Assembly: GCA_965227905.1 (NCBI GenBank)
Contig: OZ245780.1
Coordinates: forward strand, 1,860,001-1,924,000
Direction: 5' to 3'
DNA length: 64,000 nt
From: CBDDHT01 sp965227905
GTDB lineage: Bacteria; Pseudomonadota; Alphaproteobacteria; Rhizobiales; Methyloligellaceae
Part shown: positions 24,520-32,888 of the stretch, one piece after another
How the letters are laid out: every line of letters starts with the position of its first letter
Position numbering within the stretch: the first letter of the stretch is position 1
Notes under the pieces: model-generated
Seen by the model: only the letters and a program-made list of their open reading frames with translations
The model's database searches: none
What the model was told of the DNA's origin: nothing
Translations under genes and position numbers: made by a program

Positions 24520-25479
24520 ATGGGTAGTGAAACGATCTGTGTCGTTGGATGCAGCGGCTTTGTCGGTAGTCATGTCGCAGCCGAGTTGCTGAGACGTGGC
24601 TATGATGTGCATGGCACATTGAGAGTTGCGAAAGGGCCGAACGCCGACTGGTTGATGTCGGGGGTGGCAACTGCGGCCAGCGGCGACAACGAACTGACGC
24701 TTTTCTCGGCCGACGCCTATGACAGCGCATCCTTTGCGCCGGCGATGGAAGGATGCACAGGTGCGATCGTCTGTGCGGGCTCACCGGTGATCGAACCCGA
24801 AACGATCGATCTGATGGCTGCCGTTGCCGAGAATGTGACGCAGGCGGCTTTAGACGCCGGTATCCGCCGGGCCGTCTACACGTCCAGCACCGGTTCGACA
24901 AACCCGCCGGAAGGCGAACCTGAACTGAAGAACGAGGTCGATCACTGGTCCGACCCGAACCTCCAGCTTGAGCAGAAAAAGTATGCGGCCGTAGGGAAAA
25001 CCCGATTGGATCGAACCGTGTTGGACAAGATGGACGCCTCGGATGGCGCTTTCCGTGTCGTTGTCATCAATCCGTCCATGATCGTGGGCCCAAGCTTTGC
25101 GCCAGAGCCCACGGTGAGTCAGACACGGTTTGCCGCGATCATTCATGGCGAGCGCCACGCGGACAAGATCCCGAATTCGTCCATGTCGATGGTCGATGCC
25201 CGCGACCTTGCCGCTCTGCATGTCAACGCCCTGGAGAACGAGGCGGCTCGGGGCCGTTATTTCGGTGTCAGGCAGAGCTGGCACTGGCGCGATATCCTGG
25301 CGGCTCTGGAGCGTGTCTACCCGGACTACAAGATGCCCGAGCCCGACCCCGATGAAGAGCCGGTGCGAGAAACGCGCTTCGATACGACCCGGCACGACTC
25401 ACTTGGCGCACAACTCCGCGGACTGGATGAAATGCTCGAGGGCATGATTGCCGAATTGAAGCGCCGCGGGATGATTTAG
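24520..25479 (+). CDS. NAD(P)-dependent epimerase/reductase (DFR/CCR-like)
   Basis: 319 residues, extended short-chain dehydrogenase fold. The nucleotide motif GCSGFVGSH at about 9-17 fits GxxGxxG. The active-site serine/threonine region is VYTSSTGS. The catalytic Tyr-Lys would lie in KKYAAVGKT, where the spacing is one residue longer than the usual Y-x3-K. Closest in pattern to dihydroflavonol / cinnamoyl-CoA reductases; such bacterial members reduce unknown ketones or aldehydes. A good GGAGTGAGG ribosome site lies upstream. Last gene of the catabolic group. Confidence 0.85.
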   Translation: MGSETICVVGCSGFVGSHVAAELLRRGYDVHGTLRVAKGPNADWLMSGVATAASGDNELTLFSADAYDSASFAPAMEGCTGAIVCAGSPVIEPETIDLMAAVAENVTQAALDAGIRRAVYTSSTGSTNPPEGEPELKNEVDHWSDPNLQLEQKKYAAVGKTRLDRTVLDKMDASDGAFRVVVINPSMIVGPSFAPEPTVSQTRFAAIIHGERHADKIPNSSMSMVDARDLAALHVNALENEAARGRYFGVRQSWHWRDILAALERVYPDYKMPEPDPDEEPVRETRFDTTRHDSLGAQLRGLDEMLEGMIAELKRRGMI

Positions 25480-25512
25480 GACGTGGACACATAGACACGG
25501 AGCCACAATCTG

Positions 25513-25584
25513 GTTGCCGCGAGACTTGGTCGGTAAAACAGGTTGGATAATTCACCACTCAAGGTCGGCAAGTTCATCGCGCAT
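25513..25584 (-). pseudogene. IS5-type transposase N-terminal remnant
   Basis: On the minus strand ATG (25582-25584) starts MRDELADLEW, then an in-frame stop, then IIQPVLPTKSRG. Aside from the stop this matches the conserved start of IS5/IS427-group OrfA proteins (M-x-x-L-T-D-x-E-W-x-x-I-x-P-x-L-P-N-K-x-R-G). Only this fragment remains. The rest of the 25480-25786 gap shows no gene. Confidence 0.55.
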
Positions 25585-25786
25585 GATTAGAAGCTCCTGA
25601 GAGTTTAAATCACAATCGTTACATGTCCTGCAATGTGATCGTACAAATGTCCGGATGCAGGTGCATTTTGGCCGTCTGCTTGACAGGCTTGAAAAGGGGA
25701 AAAATGACCCTGAACTGCCGCACTAAGAAGAACGCGTTGTCATACCGCACCGAATAACAAGGTCTGCATTCCATCAGGCGATAAGA

Positions 25787-27412
25787 TTAGTTTCTGAGAT
25801 CCCCCCATATGGTGCCGCTCTCGGCTTCGCCATCTATTGTTACACGATAAATGATGGGCCCATTTTGGATGAGATCACCTTGAGCATCGCGAATATTCCA
25901 CGCGGCTGATTTTGGTCCGGATGCGGGATCGCTCTCTTCCATGGTACGCAAATGCGCACCAAATCGGTCCCAGAAATCGATTCGCATAGATTTCGCACCA
26001 TATGGAATTCGCACATCCAATGATACGGTACTATCCTCGGCGGCCGCTCGTGGTTGCGCGATCAATCGCGTTGGTGTCAGATCTTTCTCTTCTACTGGGG
26101 CGGAGGAAAGTTTATAGATCGTATCACCGGAAGCATAGCCTACTGTGACCGGGTTGCCGAAGAACCTGAAACGGTTGATAAAACGACCAATATGATTTGC
26201 ATCGGCCCAGGTTTTCCCACCGTCGGCGGTTTCGCTGCTGAATCCGCCCTCAAATTGCTCATCGCCCCAGCCGCCGACCCAACCATGTAACTCATCAATA
26301 AATCCAACACCTTCCAAATTGGCATTGCCCTGTGGATCGTTGACCGGGAATCGCACCCAGTCCTTGCCTGCGTTATCTGTGCGAAGGATTGCACCCTTGG
26401 TTAGTTGCTCCAGAGACACAAAGCCGATTTGTTCATTGATGAACTGAATTTTCCATCCCCACTCTGCGAGTTCCAGGTCTGCGATGTCTTCTGCCTGGTC
26501 TGTCCAAGATTGCCCGCCATCTTCGGTCCACAAGACAACCGGCTTGACGTCATTCCGGGATGGGTTGGCCATTTCAGATTTTCCACCCACGACCCAACCG
26601 CGGTTTTCGTCAAGAAACAGGCAATCTACGAGAAGTGTGGCGTGCGCCTGCATATCAATCGACGTCCAGTTTCGGCCCCCGTCGAGTGTCTTGATCATAC
26701 CGCATGGTCTCTGCGGAAAATTGGTGCCGGAACCATAGACTACGTTTTCATTGACAACGGATATTCCGCAAATTGCGCCGGGATTGGCGGGCAAGCCATC
26801 CACAAGATTCCAATTGAGCCCCCCGTTAACTGTCTTGTAAAGGCGTTGCGCGGGGGAAAGGCTACCAACCCATCCCACGTCCTCATTCGCAAAGGCTACA
26901 CAACGCAAATATGCTGGCGATGCCAACTGGCGAGACCATGTGTCCCCGCCATCTGTCGTCTTTAGGACATGACCATTGCTGTTCACAGCCCATCCGACCT
27001 TAGGATTGAGAAACCATATATCATCTGTGCGTGAAGAGGCCACAGGCGCTCCGGTCGGCCGCCATTGCAGAGGTTTGTCCGGCGCTCCCGCTTCGATCCA
27101 TTCTGCAATCTTGCCAATCTTGTCGTCCGGCAGGAAGGGACCTCCGGCTGGCATTTGACCCCAGAAATCGACACCCGACGGATCTTTCAAAGCAATAACC
27201 AGATTTGCGGTTGCACCGCCGCCCGCCTTTCCAACGAGTTCAGGTTGAACAAGCCGATGTCCGAATGCTTCTGCCGCGAGCAAATCGTCCTTGGTTTCCC
27301 AGCTGAATTTTGAACTATGGACTGTGAGCCTTGGATCGCGGCCCGTTCTAAGCTTCCAAGCCGCAATTGAGTCATCCAGGATTTTTTTGATGTCATCGAA
27401 AGTCGGGGACAT
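25787..27412 (-). CDS. Ycf48/BNR-like propeller protein with cytochrome-like N-terminus
   Basis: 541 residues, no signal peptide. Residues 1-115 resemble the C-terminal part of planctomycete-type cytochrome c domains (QMPAGGPFLPDDKIGKIAEW, then GAPD) but contain no CxxCH. From about 120 to 450 there are at least six BNR/Ycf48-type repeats of the form VLKTTDGGDTWSR / LYKTVNGGLNWN / MIKTLDGGRNWTS / LWTEDGGQSWT, predicting a beta-propeller like the photosystem II assembly factor Ycf48. The last 80 residues look like a FlgD-type Ig domain. It ends an operon whose first gene encodes a single-haem protein. Function unknown. Confidence 0.75.
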   Translation of the reverse strand: MSPTFDDIKKILDDSIAAWKLRTGRDPRLTVHSSKFSWETKDDLLAAEAFGHRLVQPELVGKAGGGATANLVIALKDPSGVDFWGQMPAGGPFLPDDKIGKIAEWIEAGAPDKPLQWRPTGAPVASSRTDDIWFLNPKVGWAVNSNGHVLKTTDGGDTWSRQLASPAYLRCVAFANEDVGWVGSLSPAQRLYKTVNGGLNWNLVDGLPANPGAICGISVVNENVVYGSGTNFPQRPCGMIKTLDGGRNWTSIDMQAHATLLVDCLFLDENRGWVVGGKSEMANPSRNDVKPVVLWTEDGGQSWTDQAEDIADLELAEWGWKIQFINEQIGFVSLEQLTKGAILRTDNAGKDWVRFPVNDPQGNANLEGVGFIDELHGWVGGWGDEQFEGGFSSETADGGKTWADANHIGRFINRFRFFGNPVTVGYASGDTIYKLSSAPVEEKDLTPTRLIAQPRAAAEDSTVSLDVRIPYGAKSMRIDFWDRFGAHLRTMEESDPASGPKSAAWNIRDAQGDLIQNGPIIYRVTIDGEAESGTIWGDLRN

Positions 27413-27427
27413 AGTTGGTCCTCCAAA

Positions 27428-28804
27428 TCAGCGTTCTATCTTGAATGTACTGAGCAGGTTTTCAGAGGCTTGTTTAAAGTTCTCCGCAGCAGACTGCACA
27501 TCCTTCCTGTTCGGACGCCATGCTCTGAGTGGCACGGTCCAAACGAATTCTGTGCGGTGGTCCGTGCCGGCTCGGAAATGGCACCGCATGCATGAGAAAT
27601 TTCTTTGGAATCCGTCAGTCGTCTCCATGGTGATGTTGGCGATTGAAGTCGTGCCAGCATCGGCCGGAAAGGGGGTACCTGCCCCTGCCGGATAGGCCTT
27701 TCTAAAATTATTTCGGAATTCCTCGTCACTCTTGGCTGGCGTTACTGGCCATTGCGTCATGACGAGTTGATAATTCGCCCATATGGTATCACGGATGTCC
27801 GGATGTGACCTGTAAAGATCGTTCGTTTTGACAGTAGAGTTGTGGATTGGCTTGACACGGTGAATAGGCACCGGATCGGGGTCCGCCAGTGGTGGACTAT
27901 GCTCGTTGACGACCGGTAGCAGTCTGTTGGTTCCATCGCCGGGCGAGCCGCGCAAAAAAGTTGGCGATGCACCCTCAAGGTTTGTCACATGCTCGAAAGT
28001 CGACCAAATCCATTCGGGTCTTGAAGGTGTTCTGTGGACAATGTGGAGCCCGACTAAACCGACCTTCGTCTCCCTTCGAGTCAAGTCCGGATCTATTAGC
28101 ACGACATCTACGCTATAAAATTTTCGCATCAACGCTGCGTTCGCCAACTCGGCGTCCGTGAATTGGCGCCAGGCGGCTTTCACTTCGATTGAACCGGTGG
28201 GAAAGATTAGCTGTGGATCGTTCGGTCCGGGGAGCTCGTCGAAGAGATACAGTTTATTTGTTCGGATGAATTCGAAGTGAGGCTTGTTCATTCGGACTTC
28301 GTAGCGAACATACTTTCTATTGTTGCTTGCCAAGGAACCGATCTCTTGCCCGAATGCGGCCTGGTTGAAATGTTCGATCTGAAGTTCGCTCGCTGCACGA
28401 CCAAATCCGCCCAGCACGATTCGACTAGCAGAGCCGCTATACGAGATCATGGGATCGGGCGAGAGGGCGTCGAACGAACTCCAGGGTGTCGGCGCTAATC
28501 CGCCAGGCTGAAAGACTTCGTGGTCGGCCTTGAACGTGCTCCAAACCGTTCTTGATGCCAATGCACCAAATTCTTTGTTTGTGTCAGGCTCGCCCCGCAA
28601 ACCAACTTTGGCAGGCCAATTAAGTGCGACAAAAACCCGCCATGAATAGTCATCGAAAAAAGCGATTGGGTTATTCCCAAAGCCAGCTGGAATCCTCACG
28701 TCTGCTGGTGGCGCAGGAGAAACAGTAGGAGACGGAAGATCGTCCGCGAAAGCTGCAACTTGGGATCCCAGAACTAGCAGTGCTGCCCCAATTTTAGATT
28801 TCAT
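27428..28804 (-). CDS. Secreted protein with C-terminal CxxCH haem site
   Basis: 458 residues with a signal peptide (cleavage after VAAFADD, about 20). A CMRCH motif at 405-409 can bind one covalent c-type haem. The bulk is a large, beta-rich region of unknown family (DDYSWRVFVALNWPA near the start). WIWSTFEHV and the downstream FVWTVPLRAW resemble segments of the divergent gene at 29311, so the two are probably related. It lies 15 bases upstream of the propeller gene in one operon, both reading leftward from the AT-rich spacer. Start at 28804 gives the signal peptide. Confidence 0.75.
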   Translation of the reverse strand: MKSKIGAALLVLGSQVAAFADDLPSPTVSPAPPADVRIPAGFGNNPIAFFDDYSWRVFVALNWPAKVGLRGEPDTNKEFGALASRTVWSTFKADHEVFQPGGLAPTPWSSFDALSPDPMISYSGSASRIVLGGFGRAASELQIEHFNQAAFGQEIGSLASNNRKYVRYEVRMNKPHFEFIRTNKLYLFDELPGPNDPQLIFPTGSIEVKAAWRQFTDAELANAALMRKFYSVDVVLIDPDLTRRETKVGLVGLHIVHRTPSRPEWIWSTFEHVTNLEGASPTFLRGSPGDGTNRLLPVVNEHSPPLADPDPVPIHRVKPIHNSTVKTNDLYRSHPDIRDTIWANYQLVMTQWPVTPAKSDEEFRNNFRKAYPAGAGTPFPADAGTTSIANITMETTDGFQRNFSCMRCHFRAGTDHRTEFVWTVPLRAWRPNRKDVQSAAENFKQASENLLSTFKIER

Positions 28805-29310
28805 TTTATATTCTCTTCTTTTTTCTGCAAAGAATTGCGAGACATCATAGTATTGAGTAATTATCATAGTATTGTCGTATTTTTATGTCAATTCACGCAT
28901 CAATCTCGATCGTTGATGGGGGGATTTATCTCGTTTTAGAGCGACTTATATCTATTTAATGCGTGATAAAATAAATTCTTTAGAACTACATCTGGATTTG
29001 ATTATTTTAAAGAATCACTTGATTGCCAATTAGATAGAATTTACGATAATAAATTGAATTTTTTCAAAGGGCAATCAATGTCTTGAATGGTGTCAAATTC
29101 CTGCAATTGCGGAATTCCGTAATGGAGCATAAAATCGCTCCCCAGAGATAGTGCGGAAAATCTGAATCTGGCTAAATGAGGACGGAGCCAAATTTGTCAT
29201 TTCAATGAATGGGCTAGAGAAATAAAGGAATTAGATTTTATGCGGTGCACTTGGCTTCTCGAAACATCAATTTGAATGTTTCACTCACCGATCCTAACGG
29301 AGAGAGAAAT
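28805..29310. promoter_or_regulatory. AT-rich divergent spacer with near-perfect palindrome
   Basis: This 506-base gap between the two divergent haem-protein genes is strikingly AT-rich compared with its surroundings. It contains a near-palindrome at 29106-29123 (ATTGCGGAATTCCGTAAT, one mismatched pair), a plausible operator for both operons. No gene is supported here. Confidence 0.5.
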
Positions 29311-30948
29311 ATGACGAGATCGTATTCAGTTTTTTGCTGCGGACTGCTTGCCGCAGCCCTTTCAAGTATAGGCCAAGGTTACAACGCCAATGCGCAGGCC
29401 GTTTTGTCTGCGCATGATACTGGAGTTTCTGCCAGCCCAGAGGGGCGACTTCAGATTGGCCGCGGGACAGACTATACCGCCAGTTCGGTCGATGCTCAGA
29501 AGCTGTTCAACAACTTGCGCGATTCAATGAAGAAACGCCGCGATTTCGCCTGGCGCGTTACCGAGCTCATGTTGCAACCGACCGAAATAACGCTGCTTGA
29601 CGGTGTCAGTAAAGTTCAGGTGCCGCTTTGGCAAACCTGGTATGAGGGCCGTCCTTCCGGCGCATCTCGCCATCAGGAGATCAACGAGGTCTTCAAGCTT
29701 TACTTCAGGAAGCTCAAACCGGTCCTTGAGGCCAACCCCAAAGCCGACGTTAAACCGGTCATTAAGGCGACGCTGAAAGAGTTCGCGACGAAGAACCTTT
29801 CCGCCTCATTGACCGACGAGAATCTGTCGTCGGTGCTGCATCAACATGTCGACTCGGCTCTAGCAGGCAAAATCCTGGGGCAAGGCACAACAATTTTTAG
29901 CCCGTCGTTCCTGGAACACGTTATGCAGGAAGCTCGCGGCATCAATACGTGCACACCCGATGTTGCAAAAGCTGACACACCACCACCGAGTCCGACGGAG
30001 TTCTCGCACTGCATGAAGGAGTTTCCGAGGTCGGCGGTGATGATCAAAACCTCCTGGCGACGCCTCATGCAGGGCGTGCCAAACCATTCTACTGATGCGG
30101 TTGCTATGCGTACGATTATGAAAGAAGGCACCTGGCCGAGCATTCGCCTGGGCGAAGATCACCCAACGCGTCAGGTCCCACTTTCTAATCCCGACCGCAG
30201 TAAGATCTATACCAACATCACGACAAGTGGCCAAGAATGGGCCCTGACCGGCATTCACTTCGTCACAAAGGATGTACGTGAATGGGTCTGGGTGTCCCTA
30301 TGGTGGGACCCCGACGCGAGCAAAGATTTCGGGGCGGACCGGCCGACGGAGCGGGATGAGTATGACGTTCTCGTCAATGGCAAGGTAGAGAAGCGAAAGT
30401 TTCGCCTGATCAACAACGGGCCCTGGAAGAACTATAAACTGTGCGTCAACACAGCATTTGCGGAGGGCGACGCGACACCGTGGTCGACCTACACCAGTGC
30501 GCAGTCGTCGCTCGGGGAATCCATCAAGGCCGTTTATGATGCGATCGAAAGTCAGCTGAAGAATGGCGCGCAAATGGCGGCTCTCGGACAATCCACGACA
30601 TTTACGCCACTATCGACTGCCCTTGGTCCGTGGCCGGCGCCCTTCAACAAGCAGACATCATGGTGCAGTAATCCGAACATCGAAACTCACGGTGGTAATG
30701 CACGGACAAGTTGCATTGGGTGCCATCAGATTGCGTTCACAAACAATGAAATGCGGCCGGTTTCGGCCGGAGGCAACCTGACCCCAACGAGTTTCACGCA
30801 CGCAATCATCGGCGACTTCCCGCAGTTCGGACGGGCTCGCGCACGTCAGAACTTTACCGCCGAGTTTTCCTGGTCATTCCAAATAGAGTTTCGCCGCGCA
30901 ATCGATACTGGCATTGACGAGGCTCGGTTTAGGTGGCCCACTAATTAG
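29311..30948 (+). CDS. Secreted protein with C-terminal CxxCH haem site (related to 27428 gene)
   Basis: 545 residues; signal peptide ends near NANAQA (about 27). A CIGCH motif at 468-472 predicts one c-type haem. EWVWVSLWWDPD and the ending FSWSFQIEFRRA echo the divergent protein. Otherwise the family was not recognised. The start ATG at 29311 follows GGAGAGAG; an earlier in-frame GTG lacks a signal peptide. Its stop lies 24 bases before the subtilase start, so the two form an operon. Confidence 0.75.
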   Translation: MTRSYSVFCCGLLAAALSSIGQGYNANAQAVLSAHDTGVSASPEGRLQIGRGTDYTASSVDAQKLFNNLRDSMKKRRDFAWRVTELMLQPTEITLLDGVSKVQVPLWQTWYEGRPSGASRHQEINEVFKLYFRKLKPVLEANPKADVKPVIKATLKEFATKNLSASLTDENLSSVLHQHVDSALAGKILGQGTTIFSPSFLEHVMQEARGINTCTPDVAKADTPPPSPTEFSHCMKEFPRSAVMIKTSWRRLMQGVPNHSTDAVAMRTIMKEGTWPSIRLGEDHPTRQVPLSNPDRSKIYTNITTSGQEWALTGIHFVTKDVREWVWVSLWWDPDASKDFGADRPTERDEYDVLVNGKVEKRKFRLINNGPWKNYKLCVNTAFAEGDATPWSTYTSAQSSLGESIKAVYDAIESQLKNGAQMAALGQSTTFTPLSTALGPWPAPFNKQTSWCSNPNIETHGGNARTSCIGCHQIAFTNNEMRPVSAGGNLTPTSFTHAIIGDFPQFGRARARQNFTAEFSWSFQIEFRRAIDTGIDEARFRWPTN

Positions 30949-30972
30949 CTTGTCTTTCAAGGAAACAGAAAC

Positions 30973-32340
30973 ATGAAGATTGGCGTTCTGCTCGAATTGC
31001 CTGCTGAGCGCCATTTAGTGGAACCCATCATTGCCGAACGTTCCGGTGTTCCGAAATCCATAGCTCCGGATTTCAAGGCGCCCGAACATTTCGAGCTGGA
31101 CTATCACTTCAGTCCAGAGCCGGTTGGCGAAAGTGATGCAATCATTGCGAACCTCGATTCTACGGAAGCAATTGGTCCGGCGGCCCTGCATCAGAATTTG
31201 ATCGTCCGAGGCGACATAGAAGTTCAATCACTTGACAGCATTCCGACGCAGATTGCCGGTCACCGTGTTCTCGCCGATCCGGTTGTCGACACGTACTCGA
31301 CCTGCTTTGATGACAGCGCTGTCGGCACTGCTGATGAGCTGAAAACTGCTCTGCAGGTCGATGCTCTACACGCCAACGGTTTGGATGGTGAGGGAACCGC
31401 GATAGCTATTATCGATCGCGGTCTTAACTTGGACTTTCTCGAACAGAAACTCGGGTTTCGTCCGGAACTCGATTTGCAGCTGTCCTGGCGACCGCGTGAC
31501 ATCGAAGTTGAGCCAGGAGAATTTCGGGTTGGCCATGGTACGATGTGTGCCTATGTAGCACTCTTAGTGGCACCAAAGGCTACACTGATCGATATCGCGA
31601 CGCTGGTCGGAACACCGCCAGGCGGAGCTGCCATTGGTCGTCAACTCAGCAGATCCTTCAAGGGGCTCAACAATTTGCGCGCGAGCTGGTCAATAGCATT
31701 CACAGGATCGAATGAGCGAAAGTACCGCGGTTTGGTGGTCAACAACAGCTGGGGGATGTATCACCGATCAGAGGATTTTCCGCCGGAACATCCCGGCCGC
31801 TATGCGGATAACCCAGACCATCCATTCACTAAAGCCGTAAGTCACATGGCAACGCACGAACAGGCAGACATCGTATTTGCTGCTGGCAATTGCGGAGCCG
31901 ATTGCCCGGACGCAAGGTGCCGGGGCGAAACCACGGCCAACATAACAGGCGCTAATGCCAGCGCAAATGTCTTATCGATAGCAGGCTGTACGTTGCGGCG
32001 GGACAGGGTTGGCTATTCCTCGCAAGGTCCCGCAGCTGCGGGCATGGGACCGAACAAGCCTGACCTCGCTGCATTCACTCACTTCAACGGTTCGCAAGCG
32101 CTCGGCACCGATCAACCGGACAAGGGCACATCAGCGGCGTGTCCCGTGGTAGCCGGCTGCCTTGCGGCCTTGCGCACGAAAATCAGCGCGCAGGATCAAA
32201 ATCCATTGGCGTTGGCGCGAACAGTGAGGGAAACAGCGACACCGCCATCTCGTGAAGGAGGCTGGAACAAGGATTTTGGGTTCGGCATCATAAACCCGCT
32301 TGCCGCGGCACTCGCGCTCGACGCCATCGCGGGAGCCTAG
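30973..32340 (+). CDS. S8-family subtilisin-like protease
   Basis: 455 residues. The triad is complete: D148 (IIDRGLN), H188 (VGHGTMCAY) and S387 (GTSAACPVVAG), with oxyanion N306 (AAGNCG). About 125 residues precede the catalytic domain and do not look like a normal propeptide; no signal peptide is seen. Eight cysteines lie in the catalytic part. It follows the haem-protein gene directly, suggesting the protease acts on, or with, the cluster proteins; this is inference. Confidence 0.88.
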   Translation: MKIGVLLELPAERHLVEPIIAERSGVPKSIAPDFKAPEHFELDYHFSPEPVGESDAIIANLDSTEAIGPAALHQNLIVRGDIEVQSLDSIPTQIAGHRVLADPVVDTYSTCFDDSAVGTADELKTALQVDALHANGLDGEGTAIAIIDRGLNLDFLEQKLGFRPELDLQLSWRPRDIEVEPGEFRVGHGTMCAYVALLVAPKATLIDIATLVGTPPGGAAIGRQLSRSFKGLNNLRASWSIAFTGSNERKYRGLVVNNSWGMYHRSEDFPPEHPGRYADNPDHPFTKAVSHMATHEQADIVFAAGNCGADCPDARCRGETTANITGANASANVLSIAGCTLRRDRVGYSSQGPAAAGMGPNKPDLAAFTHFNGSQALGTDQPDKGTSAACPVVAGCLAALRTKISAQDQNPLALARTVRETATPPSREGGWNKDFGFGIINPLAAALALDAIAGA

Positions 32341-32888
32341 TTGATCGATCAGGTTGCTCGCTTGCATCGGGTCGTCTTGAGCTAGTCTGTGCCGGAGGGC
32401 GAGAGGCGCGAACTATCCTAAGCAGCGAGCACACTTTAGCTGGTGGGCTGGTTGTTTGGCGCGCAGATACTCATATCCGCTCTCGTTCAAGAGCGGGCGT
32501 TCCAGTAACTAGGCATGGCTCAATACCGTGTAGGGCATCTCTTGGCACATTTTCCCCGTGCCACTGGCCGTGGGAAAACGTTCTAGGTTGGGTGCTAACC
32601 GGACATATTTTCTAGCGGCGTCAACGGTTCGCGTTTGTCAGTGCACGGCCTAGTGGATTGAACCTGTTGGATGGAATTCGTCCTCCACTCCTGACCGTGT
32701 GGGGCGCTAGCCTCATATCGAGAGTAGCGAACCAGCGTAAGATGTGGCGAAGCTGCCCTAGATCAAGAGTCTTCGGCGCGCCTCATGTTGGATTCCGGAT
32801 CTGCACCAGCCTTCGGCTGGCTTGTCCAGAATGACGAATGTGGGAATCCTCTGTTTCGAACGGTCCACTGGGCCCGACTTCGCCGTCT
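32341..32888. other. 548-base gap, possible decayed TPR-like fragment
   Basis: No intact gene. On the minus strand 32418-32508 reads LNESGYEYLRAKQPAHQ, which resembles a TPR repeat from a larger lost gene, but frames around it are broken. A short hairpin with a typical dispersed-repeat look follows at 32806-32820. Confidence 0.3.
32806..32820. repeat. Short REP-like hairpin
   Basis: CCAGCC-TTC-GGCTGG forms a 6-bp stem, flanked by ATTCCGGATCTGCA and TTGTCCAGAATGACG. Flanks of this kind are seen in dispersed intergenic repeats of many proteobacteria. It lies just after the 3' end of the minus-strand metallophosphoesterase. Confidence 0.45.
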
